This document shows positions 1-8,389 of a DNA stretch of 64,000 nucleotides, piece by piece (the first letter of the stretch is position 1; each line of letters opens with the position of its first letter). A model generated the notes under the pieces. The model ran no database searches. It had not been told where the DNA came from and saw only the letters and a program-made list of their open reading frames with translations. A program made the translations under genes and the position numbers. The stretch comes from Pseudarthrobacter raffinosi (GTDB taxonomy: Bacteria > Actinomycetota > Actinomycetes > Actinomycetales > Micrococcaceae): positions 26,777-90,776 of the forward strand of contig NZ_JAMXBH010000020.1 in assembly GCF_023913735.1 (NCBI RefSeq), in the 5' to 3' direction.

Positions 1-1382
1 TCCCCCTGGTGGGCTCACAGCTGACGCTGGCGCTCATCGAGGCCAAGCTGCAGGAACACCGGATCCGTCCGTACACGATGACCGTTGAAGAGGGCCAGGT
101 CGAAAAGTTTGGCCCCTTCGAGTGCGAGTTTGTCGCGGTCAACCACTCGATCCCCGATGCTTTGGCTGTGTTCATCCGCACGGCCGGCGGCACTGTCCTG
201 CACACGGGCGACTTCAAGATGGACCAGCTGCCCCTGGACGGCCGGATCACCGACCTCCGGCACTTCGCCAAGCTGGGTGAAGAGGGCGTTGACCTCTTTA
301 TGTCCGACTCCACCAACGCGGATGTGCCAGGCTTCACCACCGCCGAGAAGGAAATCGGACCCACGCTGGAACGGCTGTTCGGCCAGGCCACCAAGCGCAT
401 CATCGTGGCGTCCTTCTCCTCGCACGTCCACCGCGTCCAGCAGGTGCTCGACGCCGCCGCCAAGCACAACCGCAAGGTGGCCTTCGTGGGCCGCTCCATG
501 GTCCGCAACATGGCCATCGCCGCCAAGCTCGGCTACCTGGACGTTCCTGACGGCCTCCTCGTGGACATCAAGAACATCGACAACATGCCGGACAACCGCG
601 TGGTGCTGATGTCCACGGGTTCCCAGGGCGAACCGATGGCCGCGCTTTCCCGCATGGCCGCCGGTGACCACCGCGTGGTGGTGGGCGACGGCGACACCGT
701 CATTCTGGCCTCCAGCCTCATCCCGGGCAACGAAAACGCCGTCTTCCGCATCATCAACGGCCTGCTCAAGCTCGGCGCGGACGTCATCCACAAGGGCAAC
801 GCCAAGGTGCACGTCTCCGGACACGCAGCCGCTGGCGAGCTGCTCTACTGCTACAACATCCTTGAGCCGCTCAACGCCATGCCCGTGCATGGCGAGACCC
901 GCCACCTGATCGCCAACGGCAAGATCGCCATCGAGTCCGGCGTCCCCACCGCCAGCGTCATCCTTGCCGACAACGGCACCGTGATCGACCTCAAGGACCA
1001 CCGCGCAGACGTGGTGGGCCAGGTTGAAGTGGGCTTTGTCTACGTGGACGGCTCCAGCGTCGGCGAAGTCACGGAAGCGGATCTCAAAGACCGCCAGACA
1101 CTTGGCGATGAAGGCTTCATCTCCATCATCACCGTCATCAACCGCACCACCGGCAAGGTGGTCTCCGGACCCGAGATCCACGCCCGCGGCGTGGCCGAGG
1201 ACGATTCAGTCTTCGACGAGATCATCCCCAAGATCAACGCCGCCCTGGAAGAAGCCGTGCTCAACCGCACGGACCACACCACCCACCAGCTCCAGCAGGT
1301 TGTCCGCCGAGTTGTCGGCACCTGGGTCAACCGCAAGCTGCGCCGCAAGCCCATGATCATCCCGGTGGTCCTCGAGGCGTAA
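1..1382 (+). CDS. rnj: Ribonuclease J, 5'-truncated by the window edge
   Basis: Metallo-beta-lactamase/beta-CASP ribonuclease that degrades and matures RNA from 5' ends, in the cytoplasm. The reading frame is open from the first bases, so the true start and the HxHxDH metal motif (about 100 residues) lie outside the window. Visible family motifs are HTGDFK and MSDSTNA (beta-lactamase core), then PVHGETRHL near residue 295 of the visible part, followed by the C-terminal domain. In related actinobacteria rnj sits next to dapA and upstream of ftsK, as here. A strong terminator follows the stop codon. The identification is firm; only the N-terminus is missing. Confidence 0.95.
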   Translation, partial: PLVGSQLTLALIEAKLQEHRIRPYTMTVEEGQVEKFGPFECEFVAVNHSIPDALAVFIRTAGGTVLHTGDFKMDQLPLDGRITDLRHFAKLGEEGVDLFMSDSTNADVPGFTTAEKEIGPTLERLFGQATKRIIVASFSSHVHRVQQVLDAAAKHNRKVAFVGRSMVRNMAIAAKLGYLDVPDGLLVDIKNIDNMPDNRVVLMSTGSQGEPMAALSRMAAGDHRVVVGDGDTVILASSLIPGNENAVFRIINGLLKLGADVIHKGNAKVHVSGHAAAGELLYCYNILEPLNAMPVHGETRHLIANGKIAIESGVPTASVILADNGTVIDLKDHRADVVGQVEVGFVYVDGSSVGEVTEADLKDRQTLGDEGFISIITVINRTTGKVVSGPEIHARGVAEDDSVFDEIIPKINAALEEAVLNRTDHTTHQLQQVVRRVVGTWVNRKLRRKPMIIPVVLEA

Positions 1383-1407
1383 TAGCCCCGAAGGCAAGCG
1401 GAATGGC

Positions 1408-1438
1408 AAAGGCCCGGTTCTTGTAGAACCGGGCCTTT
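1408..1438 (+). terminator. Intrinsic terminator after rnj
   Basis: Perfect 13-bp stem AAAGGCCCGGTTC / GAACCGGGCCTTT with a 5-base loop (TTGTA), 25 bp after the RNase J stop. The A/T ends of the stem make it usable in both directions. It separates rnj from ftsK. Confidence 0.9.
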
Positions 1439-1503
1439 CCCATCCGCAACATGAGGCCGGGAACAGCCGGAAATCCGCGGAAAACCGCGCCAGTTCCGGT
1501 ACC

Positions 1504-4434
1504 GTGGCACGTATGGCCACTCGTACCACTCCCGCGCCCCGAGGCACCGCTGGCGGCAAATCCAGCGCCAAAACCGGCAGCCCGGCGGGCCGCGGTGCAG
1601 GCGCCACAGCGTCCAGCCGCACCGGCGGCCGGGCTGGCTCTTCGGCCGGCACCACACGCACGCGCCAGCTTCCCGCCGTCGAACAGCGGCAGCCCTGGCT
1701 CCTGCGTATTGTCGGCGGCGCCTGGCTGGCCGTGGGCCATCTGGTCGGCGGCGGTGTCCGCAGGATCGGCTCCGACGTCAGCGACCTGCCGGCGGAGGAG
1801 CGCCGCGACGGCGCGGCCCTGTTCAACCTTGCCCTGGGCGTCTTCATCGCCACCTTCGCGTGGTGGGGAATGACCGGCTGGTTCCCCGACGCCGTCTACG
1901 GCGTGGTCAACGGCACCTTCGGCTGGATGTCACTGCTATTGCCGCTGATGCTTTTTGTGTGTGCCTTCCGGCTCTTCCGGCAGCCCGACGACGGCCGCGG
2001 AAACAACCGGGTGGGGATCGGTTTCCTCATCATGACGTTTGCGGGCTGCGGCCTTGCCCACGTAGTGGGAGGGCAGCCCACCGTTGCCGAAGGCTTCGAC
2101 GGCCTCCGGCAGGCCGGCGGTATGCTCGGCTTCCTGGCCGCCTCACCCCTCGGGGCCATCCACGCGGCAGTGCCCGTGGTGATCTACGGCCTGCTGGCCT
2201 TCATCTCGCTGCTCATCATTACCGCCACCCCCTTCGGGGCCATTCCACGCCGCCTGCGGGGTGCCTATGAGCATCTGATGGGCCTGGACCTGCAGGAACC
2301 TGGCGACGGCGGGGACAGCCACGACCGCAGCTACCTCGAGGAATCGAAGGCAACCCCGGCGCCGCGGAAGAAGAAGCGGCGTTTCTTCGGCAAGGACGAC
2401 GAGTCCGACGCCGGGCTGGAAGGCTACGTGGGCGACGAAGCCTTTGAGCACGCCGTCATCGACGACGACGAGACCGACGCAAAGTCGGGCCGCGGACCGC
2501 GCCCCGCTCCCGGCGTGCGCCGCCCCACCCAGGCGGAAATCGCCGTCGAAAAAATCAAAGCGGCCCAGGGCCTCGGCACTGCAGGGAGGGCTCCGGCAGA
2601 GGACAACGCCACCGAGGCCATCCCGCTGGTCACACCCGGGATGGTGGCCGCCGGCTCACTCAACGCTGCACCCGCTGCCGTTGCCCAGGTGCCTGCCAAG
2701 CCCGTCACGCCCATGCCCCTTCCGGCTCCCATTCCGCAGCGGACCGAGCAACTCTCACTGGCGGGCGACGTCACCTACACCCTGCCGCCGTCGGACGTTC
2801 TGACCCCGGGCTCCATCCCCAAGGAGCGCACCGAAGCCAACGACGCCATTGTGGCTTCGCTGACCGAGACCCTTAACCAGTTCAACGTGGAGGCACAGGT
2901 CACCGGCTTCAGCCGCGGCCCCACCGTCACCCGGTACGAGATCGAGCTCTCCCCGGGCACCAAGGTGGAGCGCGTCACCGCCCTGTCCAAGAACATCTCC
3001 TACGCCGTGGCTTCCAGCGATGTCCGGATCCTCAGCCCCATCCCGGGCAAGTCCGCCATCGGCATCGAGATCCCCAACACGGACCGCGAGACCGTTTCCC
3101 TCGGTGACGTGCTGCGCAGCCAGAACGCGCGGCGGACCGACCACCCGATGGTGATGGGCGTTGGCAAGGACGTCGAAGGCGGCTATGTTGTGGCGAACCT
3201 CGCCAAAATGCCCCACCTGCTCGTCGCAGGTGCCACTGGCGCCGGTAAGTCCTCGTTCGTGAACTCCATGATCACGTCGATCCTTATGCGGGCAACCCCG
3301 GATGAGGTCCGCATGGTCATGGTGGACCCCAAGCGTGTGGAACTGACCGCCTACGAAGGCGTCCCGCACCTCATCACGCCCATCATTACCAACCCGAAGA
3401 AGGCTGCCGAGGCCCTGCAGTGGGTGGTCCGTGAGATGGACGCCCGTTACGACGACCTCGCCAACTATGGGTTCAAGCACATCGATGACTTCAACAAGGC
3501 AGTCCGCGCCGGCAAGGTCCAGCCGCCCGTTGATTCCAAGCGCGTCATCCGGCCCTACCCGTACCTGCTGGTGATTGTTGACGAGCTCGCCGACCTGATG
3601 ATGGTGGCACCGCGCGACGTCGAAGACTCCATCGTCCGCATCACCCAGCTGGCCCGTGCCGCCGGCATCCACCTGGTCCTGGCCACCCAGCGGCCCTCCG
3701 TGGACGTCGTCACCGGCCTGATCAAGGCCAACGTGCCTTCGCGGATGGCCTTCGCCACGTCCTCCGTCACGGACTCCCGCGTGGTCCTTGACCAGCCCGG
3801 TGCCGAAAAACTCATCGGCCAGGGCGATGCGCTGTTCCTGCCGATGGGTGCCTCCAAGGCCATGCGTGTCCAGGGCGCCTGGGTCACGGAGTCTGAAATC
3901 CACAAGGTGGTGGAACACGTCAAGGGCCAGCTCAAGGTCGACTACCGCCACGATGTCGCCCCCGAGGCGCCAAAGAAGCAGATCGACGACGACATCGGGG
4001 ACGACCTGGAAGTGTTGCTTTCGGCCACCGAACTGGTTGTCACCACACAGTTCGGTTCGACGTCGATGCTCCAGCGCAAGCTCCGGGTGGGCTTCGCCAA
4101 GGCCGGACGGCTAATGGACCTCCTGGAGTCCAGGGGAGTGGTTGGCCCCTCCGAAGGGTCCAAGGCACGCGACGTCCTGGTGAAGCCGGACGACCTCGCA
4201 TCGGTGCTGGCAGCCATGAAGGGCCAGGACGCCCTGGCCGTTGCTGATTCACAGACGGCAGCGCTCAGCGACAACGCCAACGCGAACATTGCCCAGGGCG
4301 GTTATGCGGAGGACCTCGTGCAGGCGGACCTGGACCAGCGCAGCCAGAAGGTTGAGTACTTCGACGGCGCCGACGGCACCTCGGGCGACGACGAGGACGG
4401 TTCCGAAGACGCTTGGTCACTCACCGGACGGTAG
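1504..4434 (+). CDS. ftsK: DNA translocase FtsK/SpoIIIE
   Basis: Septal ATP-driven DNA pump that clears chromosome termini from the closing division site. Residues 1-60 are a basic Ala/Gly/Thr-rich tail. Four membrane segments follow (about 106-128, 135-160, 170-190, 221-246), then an acidic linker to about 440. The RecA-like motor has Walker A GATGAGKS at 576-583 and Walker B LLVIVDELADLM near 686-697. A gamma winged-helix domain that reads KOPS-like sequences lies near 835-900. Length of 976 residues is normal. The GTG at 1504 is the longest start, but the ATG at 1513 is attractive because TACCGT (1500-1505) lies 7 bases before it, as in the leaderless genes here. The stop codon overlaps the pgsA promoter hexamer. 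Confidence 0.96.
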   Translation: MARMATRTTPAPRGTAGGKSSAKTGSPAGRGAGATASSRTGGRAGSSAGTTRTRQLPAVEQRQPWLLRIVGGAWLAVGHLVGGGVRRIGSDVSDLPAEERRDGAALFNLALGVFIATFAWWGMTGWFPDAVYGVVNGTFGWMSLLLPLMLFVCAFRLFRQPDDGRGNNRVGIGFLIMTFAGCGLAHVVGGQPTVAEGFDGLRQAGGMLGFLAASPLGAIHAAVPVVIYGLLAFISLLIITATPFGAIPRRLRGAYEHLMGLDLQEPGDGGDSHDRSYLEESKATPAPRKKKRRFFGKDDESDAGLEGYVGDEAFEHAVIDDDETDAKSGRGPRPAPGVRRPTQAEIAVEKIKAAQGLGTAGRAPAEDNATEAIPLVTPGMVAAGSLNAAPAAVAQVPAKPVTPMPLPAPIPQRTEQLSLAGDVTYTLPPSDVLTPGSIPKERTEANDAIVASLTETLNQFNVEAQVTGFSRGPTVTRYEIELSPGTKVERVTALSKNISYAVASSDVRILSPIPGKSAIGIEIPNTDRETVSLGDVLRSQNARRTDHPMVMGVGKDVEGGYVVANLAKMPHLLVAGATGAGKSSFVNSMITSILMRATPDEVRMVMVDPKRVELTAYEGVPHLITPIITNPKKAAEALQWVVREMDARYDDLANYGFKHIDDFNKAVRAGKVQPPVDSKRVIRPYPYLLVIVDELADLMMVAPRDVEDSIVRITQLARAAGIHLVLATQRPSVDVVTGLIKANVPSRMAFATSSVTDSRVVLDQPGAEKLIGQGDALFLPMGASKAMRVQGAWVTESEIHKVVEHVKGQLKVDYRHDVAPEAPKKQIDDDIGDDLEVLLSATELVVTTQFGSTSMLQRKLRVGFAKAGRLMDLLESRGVVGPSEGSKARDVLVKPDDLASVLAAMKGQDALAVADSQTAALSDNANANIAQGGYAEDLVQADLDQRSQKVEYFDGADGTSGDDEDGSEDAWSLTGR

Positions 4435-4437
4435 CCT
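4432..4437 (+). promoter_or_regulatory. Putative -10 hexamer of leaderless pgsA
   Basis: TAGCCT, 6 bases before the GTG of pgsA. Its first three bases are the ftsK stop codon. AGGAG also lies directly before the GTG, so read-through translation is an alternative. Confidence 0.45.
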
Positions 4438-4443
4438 AGGAGT

Positions 4444-5079
4444 GTGACTAGCACCGAAGCAACTGCCGCCGGCTCCAGCAGCCCAGGAATCTGGAATCTT
4501 CCCAACATCCTGACCATGCTGCGCATCGCCCTGGTGCCGTTCTTCGTCTGGTTCCTCCTCGCCGACGCCCCCGGGCTGGACAGCGAGTCAGGGCCGTGGC
4601 GCTGGGCCGCGGTGGTGGCGTTCGCCGTCGCCATCTACACCGACAAGCTTGACGGCGACATCGCCAGGAGCCGCGGCCTCGTCACCAATTTCGGCAAAAT
4701 TGCAGACCCCATCGCCGACAAGCTCCTCATCGGCTCAGCCCTGGTGATGCTCTCCATCCTGAATGAACTGCCGTGGTGGGTCACCATCGTCATCCTCGTC
4801 AGGGAATGGGGCATCACCGCCCTTCGGTTCTTTGTCATCCGGTACGGTGTCATCCCGGCCTCGCGCGGAGGCAAGCTCAAGACGGTCGTTCAGACAGCCG
4901 CGATCTTCCTGTACCTCCTGCCGCTCGGCGCGCTGGCGCCGTGGCTTGTCTGGGTGGCTTTCGCCGTCATGATGGTGGCCGTGCTGATCACGGTATGGAC
5001 CGGCGTCGAATACGTCATTGAAGCCCTGCGCATCCGGTCACAGGGCAAGCGGGCCGGAAAAACTACAACTGGCAACTAG
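4444..5079 (+). CDS. pgsA: CDP-diacylglycerol--glycerol-3-phosphate 3-phosphatidyltransferase
   Basis: Membrane enzyme making phosphatidylglycerol phosphate from CDP-diacylglycerol and glycerol-3-phosphate, the entry to phosphatidylglycerol and cardiolipin. The complete CDP-alcohol phosphatidyltransferase signature D-x2-D-G-x2-A-R-x8-G-x3-D-x3-D begins at residue 67 (DKLDGDIAR, then GKIADPIAD). Several hydrophobic helices flank it and the C-terminus is basic. The 211-residue length fits. GTG start 9 bp after ftsK; cinA follows after 9 bp. The substrate assignment among CDP-alcohol transferases rests on family resemblance and synteny with pgsA3 of mycobacteria. Confidence 0.92.
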   Translation: MTSTEATAAGSSSPGIWNLPNILTMLRIALVPFFVWFLLADAPGLDSESGPWRWAAVVAFAVAIYTDKLDGDIARSRGLVTNFGKIADPIADKLLIGSALVMLSILNELPWWVTIVILVREWGITALRFFVIRYGVIPASRGGKLKTVVQTAAIFLYLLPLGALAPWLVWVAFAVMMVAVLITVWTGVEYVIEALRIRSQGKRAGKTTTGN

Positions 5080-5088
5080 GGAGCCGAT

Positions 5089-5568
5089 GTGACCAACCTT
5101 CACCACCTGGCGGAACAGGCAGTCAAAAATGCCTTGGAAATGGGCCGCACCGTAGCGACCGCGGAGTCGCTCACTGCGGGAATGGTCAGCGCCGTTCTCG
5201 CCGACACAGCCGGAGCCTCAGGCATTCTCCAAGGCGGCGTGGTGGCCTACCAGAACTCCGTCAAAGTGGACGTCCTGGGCGTTCCGGCAGAGCTGCTGGC
5301 CGCCGCCGGATCAGTTGACGGTGCTGTCGCAGCGGCCATGGCGGCCGGGGCCAGGACTGCGCTGCATGCAGATATCGGCGTTGCCACCACAGGAGTAGCC
5401 GGCCCGGAGGAACACGACGGGAAAGCGGTGGGAACGGTGTTCATCGGGGTTGCCACAGCGGACGGTGCGTCATATGTCGAATACGCCTTCACCGGGAACC
5501 GCGCAGAGATCCGCGGACAGGCTTGTGGCGCTGCGCTGGAAAGCCTGATCGCGGCCCTATCTTCCTGA
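5089..5568 (+). CDS. pncC: CinA C-terminal-type nicotinamide-nucleotide amidase (PncC)
   Basis: Stand-alone CinA C-terminal domain, 159 residues, lacking the N-terminal MoaB-like domain of full CinA. Family enzymes hydrolyse nicotinamide mononucleotide to nicotinic acid mononucleotide in NAD salvage. Characteristic motifs are ATAESLTAGMVSAVLAD near the N-terminus, GGVVAYQNSVKVDVLGV, and TTGVAGPEEHDGKAVGTVFIG. GTG start 9 bp after pgsA with GGGAG upstream, so it is probably co-transcribed with pgsA. Gene order before recA recalls the cinA-recA linkage of other bacteria. Confidence 0.9.
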   Translation: MTNLHHLAEQAVKNALEMGRTVATAESLTAGMVSAVLADTAGASGILQGGVVAYQNSVKVDVLGVPAELLAAAGSVDGAVAAAMAAGARTALHADIGVATTGVAGPEEHDGKAVGTVFIGVATADGASYVEYAFTGNRAEIRGQACGAALESLIAALSS

Positions 5569-5673
5569 AGCTACCGGGCGTAAAGTTGCCGGGAACAAAT
5601 CCCGGTGTCCATTAGTTATTACATTGTGTCGCTTCCGGAGAGCGGAGGCGCCTAGGATGAATAAACCACCACG

Positions 5674-5696
5674 GTTCGCTCCACGGCGGACCGAAC
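5674..5696 (+). promoter_or_regulatory. Imperfect dyad upstream of clgR
   Basis: GTTCG and CGAAC arms separated by 13 bases, the interior partly symmetric (CTCCACGGCGGAC). It lies in the 245-bp gap before clgR and could be a ClgR operator, since ClgR regulates itself in relatives. It does not match the published consensus spacing as I recall it, so this is weak. Confidence 0.25.
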
Positions 5697-5813
5697 TCAT
5701 GAGGGAGCAAGGCGATACAGATGGTAAAGCAGCCCGTATCCATAAACGGCGTTGTCCGCTGGAAGGATGTGGGCCTCGCCGATCAGGCCAAGAGCGAACA
5801 GAAGGAGCGCAAG

Positions 5814-6173
5814 ATGGTTGTACTTCGTCACGAAATCGGTGATGTCCTGCGCGATGTACGCCAGCGCCAGGGACGCACGCTCCGTGAAGTTTCGCACAGT
5901 GCCCGTGTTTCCTTGGGCTACCTCAGCGAAGTAGAGCGCGGCCAGAAGGAAGCTTCATCAGAGCTCCTCTCGTCAATCTGCTCAGCCCTGGACGTGCCGC
6001 TGTCCAGCATGCTCAGGGAAGTCAGCGACCGTGTCGCCGTCGCCGAGGGCGTTGCCGTTCCGGACACCGTTCCCCAGGAATTCTCACAGCGCTACGGCCG
6101 CGACCTTGATCGCGATTTGAGCGCTGAACTCAACAACGAACTTTCCAAGGGCCTGCTTTCCGGCGCACGGTAA
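5814..6173 (+). CDS. clgR: ClgR-type XRE-family transcriptional regulator
   Basis: Cytoplasmic DNA-binding activator that in actinobacteria controls clp protease genes and stress functions. A helix-turn-helix spans about residues 5-60 (IGDVLRDVRQRQGRTLREVS, then VSLGYLSEVERGQKEAS), nearly invariant in ClgR. The start at 5814 is chosen because AAGGAG lies 6 bases upstream; an in-frame ATG at 5721 would add 31 residues. The protein is 119 residues and ends in LLSGAR rather than the AA tail known for proteolytically unstable ClgR in some relatives. A strong bidirectional terminator follows. Position between pgsA/cinA and recA matches Rv2745c in mycobacteria. Confidence 0.85.
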   Translation: MVVLRHEIGDVLRDVRQRQGRTLREVSHSARVSLGYLSEVERGQKEASSELLSSICSALDVPLSSMLREVSDRVAVAEGVAVPDTVPQEFSQRYGRDLDRDLSAELNNELSKGLLSGAR

Positions 6174-6205
6174 GCCGTCCGCAGGAGCCAGACAGGAAGT
6201 ACAGC

Positions 6206-6234
6206 AAAGCCTCCGGCCATGGGCCGGAGGCTTT
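6206..6234. terminator. Bidirectional terminator between clgR and marR-family gene
   Basis: Perfect 13-bp stem AAAGCCTCCGGCC / GGCCGGAGGCTTT with a 3-base loop (ATG) between the convergent clgR and MarR genes. The A-run and T-run flanks suit termination on both strands. Confidence 0.9.
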
Positions 6235-6248
6235 GTTGCGTGTGGTGG

Positions 6249-6818
6249 CTATTTTGCCGTGTCGCCGGCGGACGGGTCCTTCGCGAAACCGTCGAGTTCA
6301 AAGAGGGAGTTGAGCTTTGCCATGTATTCGGCGAGGGTCTGCAGTTCCCCGACCGGCCACTCACCGAGCCGCTCACGGAAATCCTGGCGGCGCGCATCCT
6401 GGACCTGATGCATTTTTTCCTCGCCCTTTTCGGTGAGGCGGATCGACTGCGCCCTTCCGTCCAGGGGGTCAGCTTCCTTGAACACCAGCCCGATGCTTTC
6501 CAGGAAAGCGATCTGGCGGCTGACGGATGGCTTGCCCACTCCGATGTTCAGGGCAAGGTCTGTCAACCGGATGGGTCCCTCGCGCCGGATGACCGAAAGC
6601 AGGCCGTAGGCTGCCGGTTCCATGTCCGGGTGCACCTGCCGCGAGAGCTGATGGGACACCGACCGGGCGCGCCGCCAAAAGAGACTGATTTGGTGTTCCA
6701 CGGTGTTCAGGGCCTCATCGACGGTGTCCTTGTCGGTACCTGTCCCCGCAGGGGACGTTGCCGGAAGGCCGGTTTCGGGAAGGCCTGTCGCAGGAGGGCC
6801 GTCGGCAGTGTTGCTCAT
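6249..6818 (-). CDS. MarR-family winged-helix transcriptional regulator
   Basis: 189 residues: a low-complexity Pro/Thr/Gly N-terminus (1-30), then a MarR fold. The winged helix-turn-helix reads IRLTDLALNIGVGKPSVSRQIAFLESIGLV near residues 83-112, with the wing ADPLDGRAQSIRLTEKG. The ligand is unknown. The gene stands alone, convergent with clgR and divergent from the DUF3046 gene. TAGAAT lies 7 bases before the ATG, implying a leaderless mRNA, and a 6-bp-arm palindrome straddles the start codon, which suggests autorepression. Confidence 0.88.
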   Translation of the reverse strand: MSNTADGPPATGLPETGLPATSPAGTGTDKDTVDEALNTVEHQISLFWRRARSVSHQLSRQVHPDMEPAAYGLLSVIRREGPIRLTDLALNIGVGKPSVSRQIAFLESIGLVFKEADPLDGRAQSIRLTEKGEEKMHQVQDARRQDFRERLGEWPVGELQTLAEYMAKLNSLFELDGFAKDPSAGDTAK

Positions 6819-6824
6819 AGCAAC
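6810..6824. promoter_or_regulatory. Palindrome over the MarR gene start (putative operator)
   Basis: GTTGCT-CAT-AGCAAC, a perfect inverted repeat with 6-bp arms whose centre is the start codon of the MarR gene. With TAGAAT (6831-6826, minus strand) as -10 the palindrome covers the transcription start, the expected place for an autorepressor. Confidence 0.55.
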
Positions 6825-6859
6825 AATTCTAGGGTCCGGGACCGTGAGAGACTCTATTG

Positions 6860-7084
6860 GTGCGGATCAGTGACTATTGGCGGCTTATGGACGACGAATT
6901 CGGGGCTGGCTACTCCCGGGTCTTGAGCAGCACCCTGGTCCTGGCCGGGGCCGGCGGGCGAACCGCCGACCAGGCCCTCGCGGCCGGAATGAACCCGCGG
7001 CAGGTGTGGCTGGCCATCTGCGATGTCCAGGATGTGCCGCCGGAGCGGCGCCTGGGACGCGACGTCAAACCCCTGCGCGACTGA
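6860..7084 (+). CDS. DUF3046 family protein
   Basis: Small acidic cytoplasmic protein of 74 residues, function unknown, conserved immediately upstream of recA in actinobacteria (compare Rv2738c). The sequence MRISDYWRLMDDEFG at the N-terminus and the run MNPRQVWLAICDVQDVP are hallmark family segments. GTG at 6860 is preferred over the adjacent TTG at 6857 because it gives the usual family N-terminus. Its conserved linkage suggests a link to recA, but nothing in the sequence shows what it does. Confidence 0.85.
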   Translation: MRISDYWRLMDDEFGAGYSRVLSSTLVLAGAGGRTADQALAAGMNPRQVWLAICDVQDVPPERRLGRDVKPLRD

Positions 7085-7157
7085 CGCCGCCACCAACCGG
7101 ACATCGTTCCCCAGGCTCACGTGCGCCCTTTCTGCGCTGACACGCCGCCGGATCTGT

Positions 7158-7173
7158 TCGAATACCTGTTCGG
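7158..7173. promoter_or_regulatory. SOS (LexA) box of recA
   Basis: TCGAATACCTGTTCGG matches the actinobacterial consensus TCGAAC-N4-GTTCGA at 10 of 12 defined positions. TATGCT at 7181-7186 could be the -10, which would put the box over the -35 region. It lies about 145 bp upstream of the recA start. Confidence 0.8.
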
Positions 7174-7317
7174 GTAAAGCTATGCTTTTCGTAGTGGGTT
7201 ATCCACATAGGCGATGTCATCCGGCCAGAATGTCAGCGGGTGCCATTAGCGTCAGAGATGACCAAGAAATGGCCGCTGAGGCCACTCCAAAGCGAGAAAG
7301 CATTAGAGGTGTGAACC

Positions 7318-8376
7318 ATGGCGGCAGCCCCGGATCGTCAAAAGGCGCTCGACGCAGCGCTGGCACAAATTGACAAGCAGTTCGGCAAGGGCTCGGTCAT
7401 GCGGCTGGGCGATGAAGTCCGTGCCCCCATCGAGGTCATCCCCACCGGATCCATCGCGTTGGACGTGGCCTTGGGAATTGGCGGCCTGCCCCGCGGCCGC
7501 GTCGTGGAGATCTACGGCCCGGAATCTTCGGGTAAGACCACCGTGGCACTGCACGCTGTTGCCAACGCGCAGCGCCTGGGCGGCATTGCCGCCTTCATCG
7601 ATGCCGAGCACGCCCTCGACCCCGAATACGCCGCCAGGCTGGGCGTGGATACGGACGCCCTCCTGGTCTCGCAGCCGGACACAGGCGAGCAGGCCCTGGA
7701 AATCATGGACATGCTGATCGGCTCCGGCTCGCTGGACGTCATCGTCATCGACTCCGTTGCTGCCCTGGTGCCGCGCGCGGAAATCGAGGGCGACATGGGC
7801 GACAGCCACGTGGGTTTGCAGGCACGCCTCATGAGCCAGGCGCTGCGTAAGATCACCGGCCGCCTGAGCCAGACCAAAACCACCGCCATCTTCATCAACC
7901 AGCTCCGTGAAAAGATCGGCGTGTTCTTCGGTTCCCCGGAGACCACCACCGGCGGTAAGGCCCTGAAGTTCTACGCGTCCATCCGCATCGACGTCCGTCG
8001 GATCCAGACGCTCAAGGAAGGTGCCGACTCCGTCGGTAACCGCACCAAGGCCAAGATCGTCAAGAACAAGATGGCCCCGCCCTTCAAGATCGCCGAATTC
8101 GACATCATCTATGGCCAGGGCATTTCCCGCGAGGGCGGCATCATCGACATGGGCGTGGAGCACGGCATCATCAAAAAGTCGGGTTCGTGGTTCACGTACG
8201 ACGGCGACCAGCTCGGCCAAGGCATGGAGAACTCCCGCCGGTTCCTGCGCGACAACCCCGAGCTGGCGACCGAACTGGAGCGCCTGATCAAGGAGAAGCT
8301 TGGTGTCGGGGTAGTCAAGCCCGCCGAAGCCGATGTCAAAGACACGCCGAAGCTGAAGGCTGTTGACGGCTTCTAG
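7318..8376 (+). CDS. recA: Recombinase RecA
   Basis: DNA strand-exchange ATPase and co-protease for LexA cleavage. Walker A GPESSGKT at 67-74; the L1/L2 loop segments (LMSQALRKITG, FINQLREKIGVFFGSPETTTGG) and the monomer interface are intact, and there is no intein, unlike the M. tuberculosis gene. 352 residues with the usual short charged C-terminus. ATG preceded by GAGG at 8 bases. An SOS box lies upstream, so DNA damage should induce it. recX follows in the same direction. Confidence 0.98.
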   Translation: MAAAPDRQKALDAALAQIDKQFGKGSVMRLGDEVRAPIEVIPTGSIALDVALGIGGLPRGRVVEIYGPESSGKTTVALHAVANAQRLGGIAAFIDAEHALDPEYAARLGVDTDALLVSQPDTGEQALEIMDMLIGSGSLDVIVIDSVAALVPRAEIEGDMGDSHVGLQARLMSQALRKITGRLSQTKTTAIFINQLREKIGVFFGSPETTTGGKALKFYASIRIDVRRIQTLKEGADSVGNRTKAKIVKNKMAPPFKIAEFDIIYGQGISREGGIIDMGVEHGIIKKSGSWFTYDGDQLGQGMENSRRFLRDNPELATELERLIKEKLGVGVVKPAEADVKDTPKLKAVDGF

Positions 8377-8389
8377 GGATGCCCCTGAC

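Noticed and set aside
2755..3951. 398-codon open frame opposite ftsK
   Set aside because: Antisense shadow; His/Asp/Val-rich product without domain.
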